Source: Toxotes chatareus
Taxonomy: Eukaryota > Chordata > Actinopteri > Toxotidae
Length of the DNA stretch: 64,000 nucleotides
Direction of reading: 5' to 3'
NCBI GenBank assembly: GCA_016801885.1
Contig: CM028896.1
Coordinates: forward strand, 18,345,805 to 18,409,804
Shown in pieces: positions 24,136 to 49,319 of the stretch. Made by a program: the position numbers and the translations under genes. Numbering within the stretch: position 1 is the stretch's first letter; every line of letters begins with the position of its first letter. The notes beneath the pieces are model-generated. The model saw only the letters and a program-made list of their open reading frames with translations, was not told the DNA's origin and did no database searches.

Positions 24136-27100
24136 TTACTGTGACAGGTTACTCAGGCTCCGACTGCTGGAGAGGAATTTTCCCATGAAGCCTGGCACCT
24201 GCAGACCCGTTGTTATGGTGATACCACCGCACCAAACCTACAAACAGCAGAGGACAGCAGAGGAACAGTGAGACATGTGTTCACGGTAACACGGTAAGTT
24301 TTTCTTACATGTTTACGCCCTTTGAAACTTTTTTCATTTGTAAACAATGATGATGTTTTGTGGGCGGAGCCTAACTGGTGGCAGAAAGTGACGGCAGCGT
24401 CAGTTTTTAGCAGAGGAATATGGACCAACCAGTGACAGGCTGAAAAATGGATGAGTGAACGGCTGAGGCTCAGGAGCTGCAGCTCGTCTGCTCATCAGAA
24501 GGTCGGAGGTTTGATGCCCCTGAGCAAGACACTGAACCCTAAATTACCCCAGATGTTCGCAATGGTGTGCCTCTGTGTGTACTGTAGTATGACTGCAGTA
24601 CTCACAGTAAAGGCAGGGACGAGTGGCTGGCTGAACTTTATTTTAAAGGAGTGAAGAAGACGAAGTCGATCAACATCAATAAACGACAGATCACCTGAAA
24701 CAGAGAAACATCGACGCTGTGAAGCCGTTTCAGTAAAAGCTGGAGTGAAACGTGCGAGTGCAGGAAGTTAGAGGAGACTCACAGGAAATGAAACCTGTGA
24801 ATTTACCGAACTTTGTACCGTTGTCGTAGTTGCAGTAGATTCCGATTCGTTGCGGCAGCGGCCAATCCAGCGCTTTCGCTCTGTTGTTGTGTTTGGCGGA
24901 AAGCGAGCTCTGTAACCATTGGCTGGCGTGGAGACACCACGAACCGGTGCTCTTCCCTAACTGGTCGAAACGTCCCAGGCTTGCCCGGTAGGCCACGCCC
25001 ACACTGAATGACTTCCAGTCAGCCAGGGGGCGGAGCTCCCAGTAGTGGCAGCCAGCGGTCATTTCCTGATCGCCTGGGAGGAAGAAGAAAAATATTTAAT
25101 AAAAATGTTTAAAGTAGAATCTAAATATCAGATGCAAAAGTATTTTCAAAATAAAAGCCACAGTGAAACGGCACTGGTCTTTTTTTAAAATAAAAGTTTC
25201 CTGTTCAGACGATTCTTGTTATAAACATCAAAACAATAATATTTATTACCTTTAATTAAAATTATTACACCTATTTTTTTTATAGTTTATATTTTAAAAG
25301 ACACTGATTGGCAGGAGCAGTTTGGGCGTAGTGGTACCGAGCACTGTGTACGACTCTCCAGCAAATCTGTCGCGTCCGCCCGACTTCCTGTCGTCTTATT
25401 GGGCGATGGTGTGGCGCTTCTGCTGCTGGTTGAATAAAATGAAATAAAATAAAATAAAATAAAATAAAATAAACACGTTACAGGTTAAACAGTCAGAAAC
25501 AACTGAACTTTCCAAACAAACAACGACAAAACAGCAAAGTGAAACAGCCAATGAGGTCGAGTCAAAGCAACGATGCAGAAAAATAGAAACATGATAAAAA
25601 TACACACATGAAGATTTCATTAAAAACTACAAAATAAATGCTGATGTGATGCCAGCTGTGATGTGATTGGCTGAATGAAACGAGAGATGGTGGATGAAGA
25701 AGGTGATTGGTGACACGGCAGTTGTTAAGCAACTGGTCGGCGATGACAGTTTCTACCTGAGCGAGTCGGAGAGAACGCAGTACAGAGACTGAAGAGGGAC
25801 AAAAACGTTAATCACACAAACAGCAAAGAAAAAAACTGAAGAGCAAAAGTTTTTATTGTTTTGACGGAAACAAACACTGATGCTGCTCTGCTCTGCTCTT
25901 ATTGGCTCGTTTGCTTATAAATATTTACTTTATGAATACTGTTGTTTCATATATAAAATCATTTCGCTGTGTTACTAAATGCTACAGGACTCAGTGCAGT
26001 GAGTTTGTCGTCTCCTGCAGCGTCGCTCGGTTTGTGTAGGAAGTGATTCTGAAATGAATTTCACAGCTTGAACCACGAGAACAAAATATTACACAGAGAA
26101 ACAGAAGAGCTGAGCTGCTGTTTGGAAGCCAGCAGTGACCATATATGGACAAGGGGGCGGGGCTCTGTCCACACCCACACCTGTGACCTGCTGCTCCAGG
26201 CTCTGTCAGGTAAGCTGCTAACAAAGTTAGCTTTCATAATTCGAGGTAAACTTCATAACTGAGAGTTAAAGTGACGTTAGAAGCAAAATACATCGTTAAA
26301 TATTCACATACGAGAAACGTGTAATGTTACAGAAGCTGAAGTGATTCTGTACAGTGTCATCATGGATGCAAGCTAACTGAAAGCTAACTGTCACTACCCA
26401 CAGGTGGAGGCTGGAGCTGATCTGGGGAATATGTGACCCGTGTCATGGCCACAGTACATGACCCTCACATCACGTGTGACACGATGGCATGATGTCAGCA
26501 CAAAGGGGAATTATGTTCTGCTGAGTCAGTTAAAACTCAAACTTCTGTAAACACAGCCCACAGTGTAACCTGGAGTTGATCAGAACTGATTGATTAGATT
26601 TATTTATTTTTCTCTTCTGAGTGTCATTGTCTGTCTGTCTCGTGTGTTCTTGGCTGTAAACATGGCCGCCTGCAGCCACGTCAGATATAAATACTGTCTG
26701 TATGAGACGAGTGTAAAAATAAAGTTTGAAGAAACAAAACCTGATGACATCATCAGTGACACGATTTCTCACCAGCTTTTACTGTCTTTTCCTCGGAGTC
26801 GGGGGTCGTGACCTTTGACCCCCTGAGGCTCCCAGGTCACCGTGTCACTGTGAACCTTCAGCTCGGGGTGGGCGGTCGATGCATCGAAGCCGAAGTTAAA
26901 CGCTGCAGCGACAGAAACATTCTGTTTTAGTTTCACATGTCTTCTTCTTCTCTCTCTCATTCTGTCCTTATGTCTCTCACTCTTCACACACAGTGTTCGC
27001 TGATCCATTCATAGATCAGTTCATCCATTCATTAGGTCACCTCTGGTTTCCACGGCGACGGGCTCAGAGAACTCTCCAGCAGCTGTTTTGTTTTTTGCTC

Positions 27101-29487
27101 GAACTCGAACAACAACAAAGCGAGAGTCGAACTTCAGACCTGAAACACGAAAAACAGACGCTAACGTCACCATGCTAACAACGATGATACGAATGTGTTG
27201 GTGTTTAGCAAGTATAATGTTAGCATGCTAACGTTTGGTAAGTAGCATCATCAGTTCTTCAGGTTTCTGATCGTAAAGAACGGGACAGATGAAAGCGTGA
27301 CCAGCAGAGTTATTTCAGTTCGTCCTGAGGGACCATGAACGTCTCACCCACGTGGTCACAGTCCGTCCAACAGCTGCTCAGCTGTTTCAGTCAGATACCG
27401 TCAGGCTACAACGCAGCACCGCTCAGGCTGAACTGTAACGCTGCCTCTGACACCTCTGAACTCTCACCTGAAATGGTAACCTGGGTCTCTGTGATATCAG
27501 AGATTTTTTCCCAGCATGCCTCTGCTGTGGCTCTCAGCAAACTGTCGCAGTTCGTTTTTCGGTACTCGAGTTCGTAGCGTTCTGTCGGTCCGCTGACGCC
27601 GTCGCTGTCGGCCTCACCGGCCGGTCGCCAGGCAACGGTGATGCTGTTATCACGGACTGTGCAGCTGGAGACGTCGACCTCTGGAGCTCTGGGTACTGTG
27701 AAAAACACATTGTCATTGTTCTGGAGCTTTCAACTATCTCACACTGTCTTCATCAGCAGGTGGAGTTTGCTCAGTTGTCATGGAAACTAGAGATGTTTGA
27801 AGTTCCTGTGACCTTGAATCATGGGACATCCACTGTTTCCATGACAACTGGGCAAACTCCACCTGCTGATGAAAACCATGTTACACATCATGAAGTGTGA
27901 GTCGAGTGTTCGTTGTTTATTTTGGCAAAACGCTGTAAAAAGTTGTTAAAGATAAAAAAAATTTGAGGAGAAACTGGAAAAAGTTCAAGAAAAAAACAGA
28001 ACGGAACAAACAACTGTTGGTTTGTTACTGTGACTCCGCTCGAGAAAAGTTTGTGTTTTGGGCAAAATGAAGAAGAAAAAACAACATGATGAAGAAAACA
28101 ACAAACAGGAAGTGACCCCCCCCACCCCCAGGTTCTGGTCAGAACGGAACCAAAAGTGAATGATGACTCACCTGGCAGGAAGTGAAGTCGTTGAAGCCCC
28201 GCCCTCTCCGCATTGAAGTCAACGGTGAACTGTGCCATGTTCTCCGAAACTGCTAGACGAGTGGACAGCCTGAACGCCGGAGCCATCGTTACCCTGGCAA
28301 CAGGAGGTGGTGGGGGCCCGGGAAGAGGGAGGGTTAGGGGTTAGTGGGGGCGGGGTTATGAGGCAGAGGGAGGGCCGGGTTTATGATTTCAGCCTGGGAT
28401 TCCTTCATAAAGCTGCTTTTGACTTGTTAGTTTAAATTTAAGTTAAAAAAGAAGAAATAAGAAGAAATAAAAACAGAAATAAAGAAAAAATAAGAATAAA
28501 TGTTGCAAACAGAACAAAGTGAGTGCAGGTCGCAGCGCGAAGGCAGCTGGACTCACTCGGCGCTTCTTCAGTTGCCTCGAGTGAGGACATGAGGCCATGA
28601 GGCCACGAGGACATGAAGCCACGAGGCCACAAGGACACGAGCAGCTTCTCATTCACCAGGACCTGGTGAATGAGAAGCTGCTGAACAACATCAGAGAAAA
28701 ACAGCAAAAAGAAAATGAAAAGAAAACGTGATTGAAACAAACATGAATGATGAGAACAAACAAAATCAAATGAAATAAAAACTAAAAATGACAAAATTTA
28801 ATTTAATTAACAAATAGACTTATAAACTAAACATTATTTCATGTTCATACTTAAATACTCTTAACAGTAAACGTACCTTTCCTTGATTTGTTTTGCAGCC
28901 TGAAAATGAAACAGATACAAGAAACTATCAGACTATCGTGTGTGTTCTGAACCTACACGTTTACTGAGCGAGTTCATGCGTCGCTACATCAGTTTGTTCT
29001 CGTCCTACCTTCAGGAAATCTTCCTCACTGCTGATAGTCAGCGTTTGATTTGCGAACTCGAGAAGTTCTTCACACGACAGCAGAGCAAACTTTCCCTCTG
29101 ACAGCTGCTTCTGAAAAATCACAAACAAGCCAAACAAATATCTGTAAGAACTTTGTGAGGAAACGAGAGAATAAAGAAAGAAAACTAAGAATTCAGCGGA
29201 AAAATGAGAAAATGTTTTTAAAATCAAAGAAAGAAATTATGTTTAGGTTTCGAGTGAAAGAGAAGAACAAAGAAAACTTAAAAAAGAAGCAAAATAAAAA
29301 ACGGGACAAAAGCTACAACTATAAATTCTCCACCTGAAGCTCCGCCTCCTTCCTGTGCTGCTCCTCTGTGATTGCGTCACGGAGCTCCGCCCCCCTTTCG
29401 TGTAGGGCGGCGCTTAGTTGATCAAGCTCCACCTCCAGGTCTGATATCACCTTACATGACTGCTCCTGATTGGACATAGTTTGCTTT

Positions 29488-29549
<62 letters not shown>

Positions 29550-30782
29550 TTTTTATTTTTTTTTTTTATTTTTTTTACATTAACACCCCCCCCCCCCCCA
29601 GCCAATCAGCTTCTGACCTGCAGTCCTGTCAGTGTGTTGTCAACTGTTTCCAGGAAGTTTTGGAGCTCTTCGTTTTTATTGGTTAATGTGCTGATGATCC
29701 TGCGCAGAGCTTCCTGTTTACCAAACAAACACAAACACATCTGTTAGTTTGGTTTGAGAGGAAACTGTTTCAGGGATTTAACTGAAATCAGCTGATCCCA
29801 GCATCACTGTAGAACTGGTTCCACTGGTTTCATGGACGGGAACCCTCTGAGTGGGCTCACAGGTGAGCTTCCTGTTTAACTGACCCGCTACAGCAACATT
29901 AGAAATGCTTATTCTGCTGTCCCCGAGCAACACTTTGCTTAAAGTGACCACACTTTCCTGCTACAGCAAACAGACGCTCACTGTTAGAACTGGAAACATG
30001 TGGATCAGTGATGCAGAGGCAGAACTGCAGGCCTGAGCCTGAGCCTGAGCCTGACCCTGAGCCTGACGCCACAGACATGATTCATGAGTATACAGACACT
30101 GTGAGCAGTTACACTGACTGCTGTTCCTCCACATGCAGCCCTGTCCAGACTATTCGTGCACATCCCAACCAGAAGTCCTGGATTAATACAGATATACGAG
30201 ACAAGATCAGAGACCGGTGCTCAGCCTTCCAGTCAGGAGACACAGAGGGACGTAAGGTGGACGGATACGAGCTCCAAAAACACATGAAGACAGCAAAGAG
30301 GTCGTTCACCCAGAGACTGGAGAGTTGCTACAGGGAACACAACAACAGGAGCATGTGACGGGGATAAAGGTCACCAGCTACAGGAAACAGGAAGGACGCA
30401 GATGGAACCCCCACCAGGAACAACCCCCGCCCCCCCGCCCCCAGAGGAGACTCCACTCCACTCCACACACACACACACACACACAGGTGAACCCCCGCGA
30501 GGCAGTACGACTGCACGAACATCTTCAACACGTCCAACAGGTGACCAGATCAACAGTCTGTGTCATGGTCATGTGACCAGAGAGAGAGAGAGAGAATGTC
30601 TTAGGGGTAAATCCGGAGAGCGTAGAGGTCGAGAGACATAGAGACTGAATGGGAGAGAGCGCTAACAGCTAACAGCTAGCTCATCGCTCACTTTGTTCGT
30701 GTTGATTACGTGCCTCGCGCTCAGCACAGACCAGATGTTATCGATTATCAATCGATCAAATTCTTACCTTCTGAGTGTCCAT
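24136..30782 (-). CDS. fsd1l: FSD1-family protein (coiled coil, COS, FN3, SPRY), best match FSD1L
   Basis: Thirteen coding exons: 30768-30782, 29618-29713, 29334-29465, 29009-29110, 28877-28899, 28172-28293, 27468-27695, 27041-27139, 26773-26902, 25757-25788, 24819-25073, 24606-24694, 24136-24237. All phases agree; predicted 474 residues (human FSD1 496). N-terminal coiled coil about residues 1-115, COS-box region about 100-160 (MAPAFRLSTRLAVSENM), FN3 about 163-272 (ITVAWRP, YELEYRKTN, AAGEFSEPV), SPRY about 330-465 (HYWEL, SVGVAYRASLGRFDQLGK, PLVPAFT, VWCGG). FSD1 proteins bind microtubules/centrosomes. KHNNRAKALD, VWCGG and the LSNLSQ end resemble FSD1L more than FSD1, and FKTN adjacency in human FSD1L supports this. 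Exon 10 is only 32 bp, and the family's ESYTVLGD segment is not found in the phase-consistent frame. Confidence 0.92.
24448..24605 (+). mobile_element. tRNA-derived SINE-like fragment
   Basis: Shows a tRNA-like head with a B-box-like run (GGTCGGAGGTTTGATGCCCC at 24500-24519), then GAGCAAGACACTGAACCC, a phrase common in fish SINEs. It ends at, and probably supplies, the splice donor side of fsd1l exon 12. The family is not assigned. Confidence 0.5.
25433..25471. repeat. (AAAAT)n microsatellite
   Basis: Seven or so AAAAT units in fsd1l intron 10. Confidence 0.9.
25789..26772. other. fsd1l intron 9, no extra exon recognised
   Basis: I searched for an exon carrying the family's ESYTVLGD and Ser/Pro-rich linker segment and found none with matching phase. 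The interval includes a plus-strand GTAAGC donor-like site at 26209 after a Cys-rich stretch, not supported as a gene. Confidence 0.35.
27745..27897. repeat. Foldback (MITE-like) inverted repeat
   Basis: An arm near 27751-27785 (CATCAGCAGGTGGAGTTTGC, then CAGTTGTCATGGAAAC) is the near-exact reverse complement of 27836-27872, with an outer CTCACACT pair at about 27739-27746 and 27891-27898. The loop is about 50 bp. It lies in fsd1l intron 6 and may be a non-autonomous DNA element. Confidence 0.8.
28640..28682. repeat. Perfect 21-bp-arm palindrome
   Basis: Arms 28640-28660 and 28662-28682 are exact reverse complements around a single A at 28661 (CATTCACCAGG-A-CCTGGTGAATG core). Imperfect GAGGCCACGAGGACATGA repeats lie directly before it at 28580-28640. 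Confidence 0.95.
29489..29600. repeat. (TA)n, T-rich and C-run tract filling an fsd1l intron
   Basis: A (TA)n run at 29489-29546, then T-rich DNA and a 14-15 base C-run to about 29600. Together they make up most of the 152-bp intron between fsd1l exons 2 and 3. Confidence 0.9.
30008..30560 (+). mobile_element. Fragment of a LINE linker region between endonuclease and RT
   Basis: In fsd1l intron 1. The reading DTVSSYTDCC, PNQKSWINTDIRDKIRDRCSAF and TAKRSFTQRLESCYREHN has the pattern of the region between endonuclease and reverse transcriptase of fish LINEs (compare PWLNAEVRALLKARDAAFRAG at about 9110 in this window). It then decays through frameshifts and a (CA)n at 30465-30485. No RT motifs remain. 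Confidence 0.6.
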
Positions 30783-32630
30783 CACCTGAGCGAGAGAGAG
30801 AGAAAGAGGGGAGGACGGGGAACTGACAGGAAGTGAGATCACATATCACAGTCTCCCTTCCTGTCTGCACTGTCAAAATAAGTGTATGAACATGCGAAGG
30901 CCTGCAGGTAAAACTCAGGGTTGAAAAACTGAAAACTGATCAGATTCAACAGTTTTAACCAAACGTTGCTGTTTTAGCAAAAATGAAAATAAAATATTTA
31001 TTTTCATTCCGACGTCACGTGAAACTGAACCAGGTTAAACAGTAAGAAACAGTTTCTCTGCTGTTACACTCAAACATTCATGTCTACATCCTCTCTGTAT
31101 AGGAAAGCTAGTGTGGGACGTTCAAAATAAAATTACGTGAAGAACCTTTCAAAATAAAAGCTGGTGAAAGAGAAGCGCTTGCTCATCGCCTTTGCAAACA
31201 GCAGCCGGTGTTTGTGAACGTTGCCATGTGCAGTGACAGAACACCAGTGTGCGTCTGTTTACACTGATGAAACATGAAAAAAGTTTTACTAAATTTATTA
31301 ATGGACTTTCCTACTTCTACTTATCCCATGATCCTTTGTGCCAGGATAGTGAAAGAACATTAAAAGTATAATGTCGGAGCTGTGTGAAAACTTTAAGTCA
31401 CATCACATTAAACTCACAGATCAAACTCCCGTCCCTCGAAGGCCCCGAGCAGACATGTTAGCTCACGTCTGTTTGGGGCCTCGGTACAAACACAACAACA
31501 ACAACAAAAAAAAAAACAACCAGAACCTGTTTACACCTAAAATGTTGAATTTTATTGTTCATTACAATTGTTCAGTTTAACATTTCACCAAAAAGTTTTT
31601 GCATTTTTTTCCTCCAGCAACATAAAAACTGTGAAAATCAACTTGCAGCCATGAATAAAACTGTGGAAACTTTTTGGCAAAAATCCTTTTGTTTTATATT
31701 ATGTGCTTCAGAGTTAAAAGGTTTTACAGCAATAACTTAAGTTTTACAGTGTTATTTGTTTCCAAGGCGACACAGAGCAGGAAGGTTTCAGCCAACAGAC
31801 AATTTCTCAGGAAACATAGTCCTCAAAAGTTGTCAGGAAATTCAAGAATCTACTCAAACTTTTCACTTCAGTCGGCAGCAAAAGTCCCAGAAGCAGTTTG
31901 AGAGTTTAGAGTGAGGTTCTGAAAAAAAAAATCTCTACATCCAAAAACATTTAAATATGAATGTTTCAGCTGCGTCTGTAACTCACAACAATCACAGATT
32001 TCCAACGTTTTCTTCAGATCATCAGATTTCTGCTGTTTAAGTTCTGAAGGTCAGGATCGGAGGACGTGTTGAACATTGTGGATTCTTTTTAACTTCGACT
32101 GCAAGAAAATTCTCACATTGTAAAAGAATTTGGAAAAAATCTGAAACTCTCTCACTCTTCTCAGATCAAACTGCATCAAATTATTTAGACTCAGTTTCAG
32201 TTTCAGAACAAACGTGAGAAAAAAGTTTTTGCAGAACCAAACTCCACAAAAAAAACTTCCAAAAGAGCAGGTTCAGCTCAGACGCTACAGCTAGCAGAAA
32301 CATTGTCGTATCATCATCATCATCATCATCGTTAAGTCACCATGGTAACTGTCGTTAGGGTGGGGGCAGGGCCATGCAGGAACACAGTCAGAGAGGGGCG
32401 GAGCTAAGCGCTACACATCATTTTAGTGGTATAAAAACATAAAAAGTTATTTTTTAAAGTTTTCTCTCTTTGATAAAGAAGCCTGACTGACAGGTGAGAG
32501 GAGCCAATGAGGGGAGAGGAGGGAGGTGAGGGGGCAGGGCTAGCATTTAAATACAGACTCACTTCCTGTACATTTGAGTTCACGAACAACACTTTTCTCT
32601 CTGTATTTACACTTCCTCCATTTTGTATCT
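30783..32630 (-). other. apc 3' UTR and fsd1l upstream region
   Basis: From the apc stop (32631-32633) downstream on the minus strand, the first good polyadenylation hexamer is AATAAA at 31551-31556 (TTTATT on plus). This suggests a 3' UTR of about 1.1 kb. From 30783 to about 31540 the sequence is the fsd1l promoter side, with a purine run at 30789-30815 and two TTCAAAATAAAA motifs at 31121 and 31148. No additional gene is seen. Confidence 0.5.
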
Positions 32631-46538
<13,908 letters not shown>

Positions 46539-47872
46539 GTTGGAGGACCCACGGCTGACCTGCAGAACACAGAGAACATCAGAGGCTGTGGCGCTATGGT
46601 GAAGAGTTTCACACGGTTTGTTTGTGAAGGTGCAGAGTGGGATTCAGTGGTCTCTACAGGTGAGGCTGTTCAGGTATGGAAGCCAACAAGGGACAAACCG
46701 GTGACAGCAGGACACGGTGTGTCCCACACACAGACTTTACCTGGGGCACCACCCAGGTGTGTAAGCCATGTTGAAAAGCACTCTGTGACATCATCAGAGC
46801 GATTTCCTCTTTGTACAACACAGTCACAGGTTCCCATCACTGACGTGGCTGTCTACGTTCACAGACACATGAACACGAATCAAAACATGAACAGGGTGCA
46901 TGATGTCATGAACGGGCTGTATGATGTCACTTCCTCCTGCTTCTGCGACAGTTAACTAATTAACCAGCTGAAACAACGACTGAGCAACGATCAGAAGGTA
47001 AAACGCTTTGACGCTTACAGGAGTGAACAGAACATGTGGGTTTGACGCGTTGGACAGAAGAGGACATGAGGACGTCACACTGAGACACTGCACACGGTCA
47101 CCTGTCCTTGTTTACTGGTTTGACCTGTGATCATGCAGCTCTGCAGAGACTGTGTCCAAACCCAGGTCCTGGTCTGAGAGTTACTGCGTTTCAGCTCCAA
47201 CGTTTTAGTGTGAAAGTTTAATGAAGATGGTGAAAACAATTTCCAGTGACACTGCACGAAAATCTGACAGCAACACTGACTCAGCACTGTACTGCACTGT
47301 ACTGCAGTAATACTACACTGTACTTCAGATGTGAGAGCGCCGTGTCCTTTCACTCAGTTTCTGCTTCATCAAGAATTCATCAATCACATTGTGATCAATA
47401 ACACTGATTCCAGCGATCAGTCTGATCCTGAGTCGTCTCAGCAACAAACAATAAACAACGATTAACAAACAACTCCAGATAAAACAGCACAGGACAGAAC
47501 AACGGCCCTCTCCTCCTCCCTCTGCCTCCTTCATCCTCCATCACTCGTCAGCCATTTTCTCTCCCTCCTCTCTCCTCCCTCCATAATCCCTGCCTCCCCC
47601 AGCTCCCCCTCTCTCCATCCATGCACCCTTCCTTTCTGTCTTTGACTCGCTCCCTCTCGTTCACTCCCTCCATCACAGAACACAGAATAAATTAAATCCA
47701 AAGAAAATCCTGCAGAGAACAATGAAGGAAGAAAAACCTTCCCCCTCTTCTTAACTCTCCACCTCCCCATCCCCCACATTAATCCCTTCATCACCACATA
47801 GAAGCAGATGAAACCAGATGAATGAATGAAGGATGGATAGATGTTATAAAGAAAGAGAAAATGGCAGCTCAC

Positions 47873-48060
47873 CCCATCGCTGTCGCCTCCATCTCCCTCC
47901 CTCTCTCTCTATCTCTGTCTGACAGAAGGTAGTCAGCTGGGGGAGTGAGCAGCCAATCAGGAGGCAGAGACAGATGGGGGTGGGGGGGGTGCAGGAGGGA
48001 GGAACAGTCCCCCCTCCTTCTCCCAGCATGCTTTGCAGCAGCTACTGCAGGCAGGCTGAC
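47873..48060 (-). promoter_or_regulatory. Candidate alternative apc promoter and first exon
   Basis: On the minus strand a GATTGGCTG (CCAAT) box at about 47952-47960 is followed by a purine-rich tract and a strong splice donor at 47872/47873 (GATGGG/GTGAGC). The ATGs just before the donor are out of frame with the apc ATG when spliced to 46559, so this would be an untranslated first exon. Inference only. Confidence 0.3.
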
Positions 48061-48069
48061 TGGGCTACT

Positions 48070-48105
<36 letters not shown>
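48070..48105. repeat. (CA)n microsatellite
   Basis: About 17 CA units in apc intron 1. Confidence 0.95.
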
Positions 48106-48107
<2 letters not shown>

Positions 48108-48782
48108 GAAGCTCACACTAATACACACAACAAGACACACACACATTAACACACACAATAACACGTGTGTGCACGAGCTGATCTGCAGGTTCTAACCATG
48201 AGGAGGAAACAGCACAACCACCCTAACAAAATAAAACCTTACCAAAATAAAAGTCTAACACTCTGTGAGCAGCAACCAGCGAGTTTCAGACCAATCACAC
48301 ACTGGCTTCATCATCATCATCACAGTGTATGAAGAAATGCAGTGAATAACATTTACTTTGCTGTTAATCTGACTGAAGTTAATGTCTGTCTCACAGCAAA
48401 CTGAGTGACAGCCAACAGGCCACGCCCACATCCATCAGTCAGTATGACACGTCAGGTCGTGGTTAAAACCTGTGCACTGTGGACACGGCGTGTCCAGCAG
48501 TTTCGGAGGCAGCTGTGTGGGTATTTGTGGCCACTCAGAATGTTCTGGCAGACCTACTCCCACACACTGAGGACAGGTACTGAGGGTTACACAGGTTAGA
48601 CTACGACTCTACAGAACTGCATTTATGGGCCTCACAGCGCCACCATCTGGCCAATTAGGCTCATGTTTCTTACGAAGCATGTACGTAGCTCAAACAAACG
48701 TGGAAAGGATCTCGTGCATGGCTCCATTTTATCAGCGCACAATACAAAATGTGTACAAAGGTCATTTCTACCAAAACTGGCA

Positions 48783-49060
48783 ACATGTCTGAAAAAGCAG
48801 ACTGCTGATTTTTCTAAAGAAGAACTATAATGTTTGCTGCAGTTCATCGTGCTGGTTCCATTTGTTCCTTCGTACTTTTTACTTTGCAGGTTTTCATGAA
48901 CGTATGAATGAAAACGTTTTTCAGAGTTATGTGCAACGTAGATTTTCTAGAACAGATTTTTAAAACTTTGGTGTGGAAAAAGTATCGTTCAGGAATCGTA
49001 TCAAAGGCAAGGTATGAGTATCAGTACTGAACATTTCTGAAGGATACCCAGCTCTACTCT
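48783..49060. repeat. Dispersed repeat, copy B (inverted partner 42099-42399)
   Basis: Reverse-complement counterpart of copy A; ends in GGATACCCAGCTCTAC at about 49040-49055. It carries about 20 bp absent from copy A near 49000-49015. Confidence 0.85.
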
Positions 49061-49319
49061 TTATGTATATACTCTATTTCATTCTTAATATATTTTATAT
49101 TATATTTTATTTTATTTCATTTTGTTGTAGTGTGACTTGTACGTCTTTCTTTTTGCACTGATGTAGGACAGTTCCTCAATTTCATTGCAGTTTTGTACAA
49201 AGTATGATTGATGACAATAAAGATTTATGTGATCGTAAACATGACGCTGCGATAAACACTGCAGGAGGCAGGTCTGACTTCTTCCAGCTGAGGTTGGCTG
49301 CAGGGGTTTCCTCTCACCT

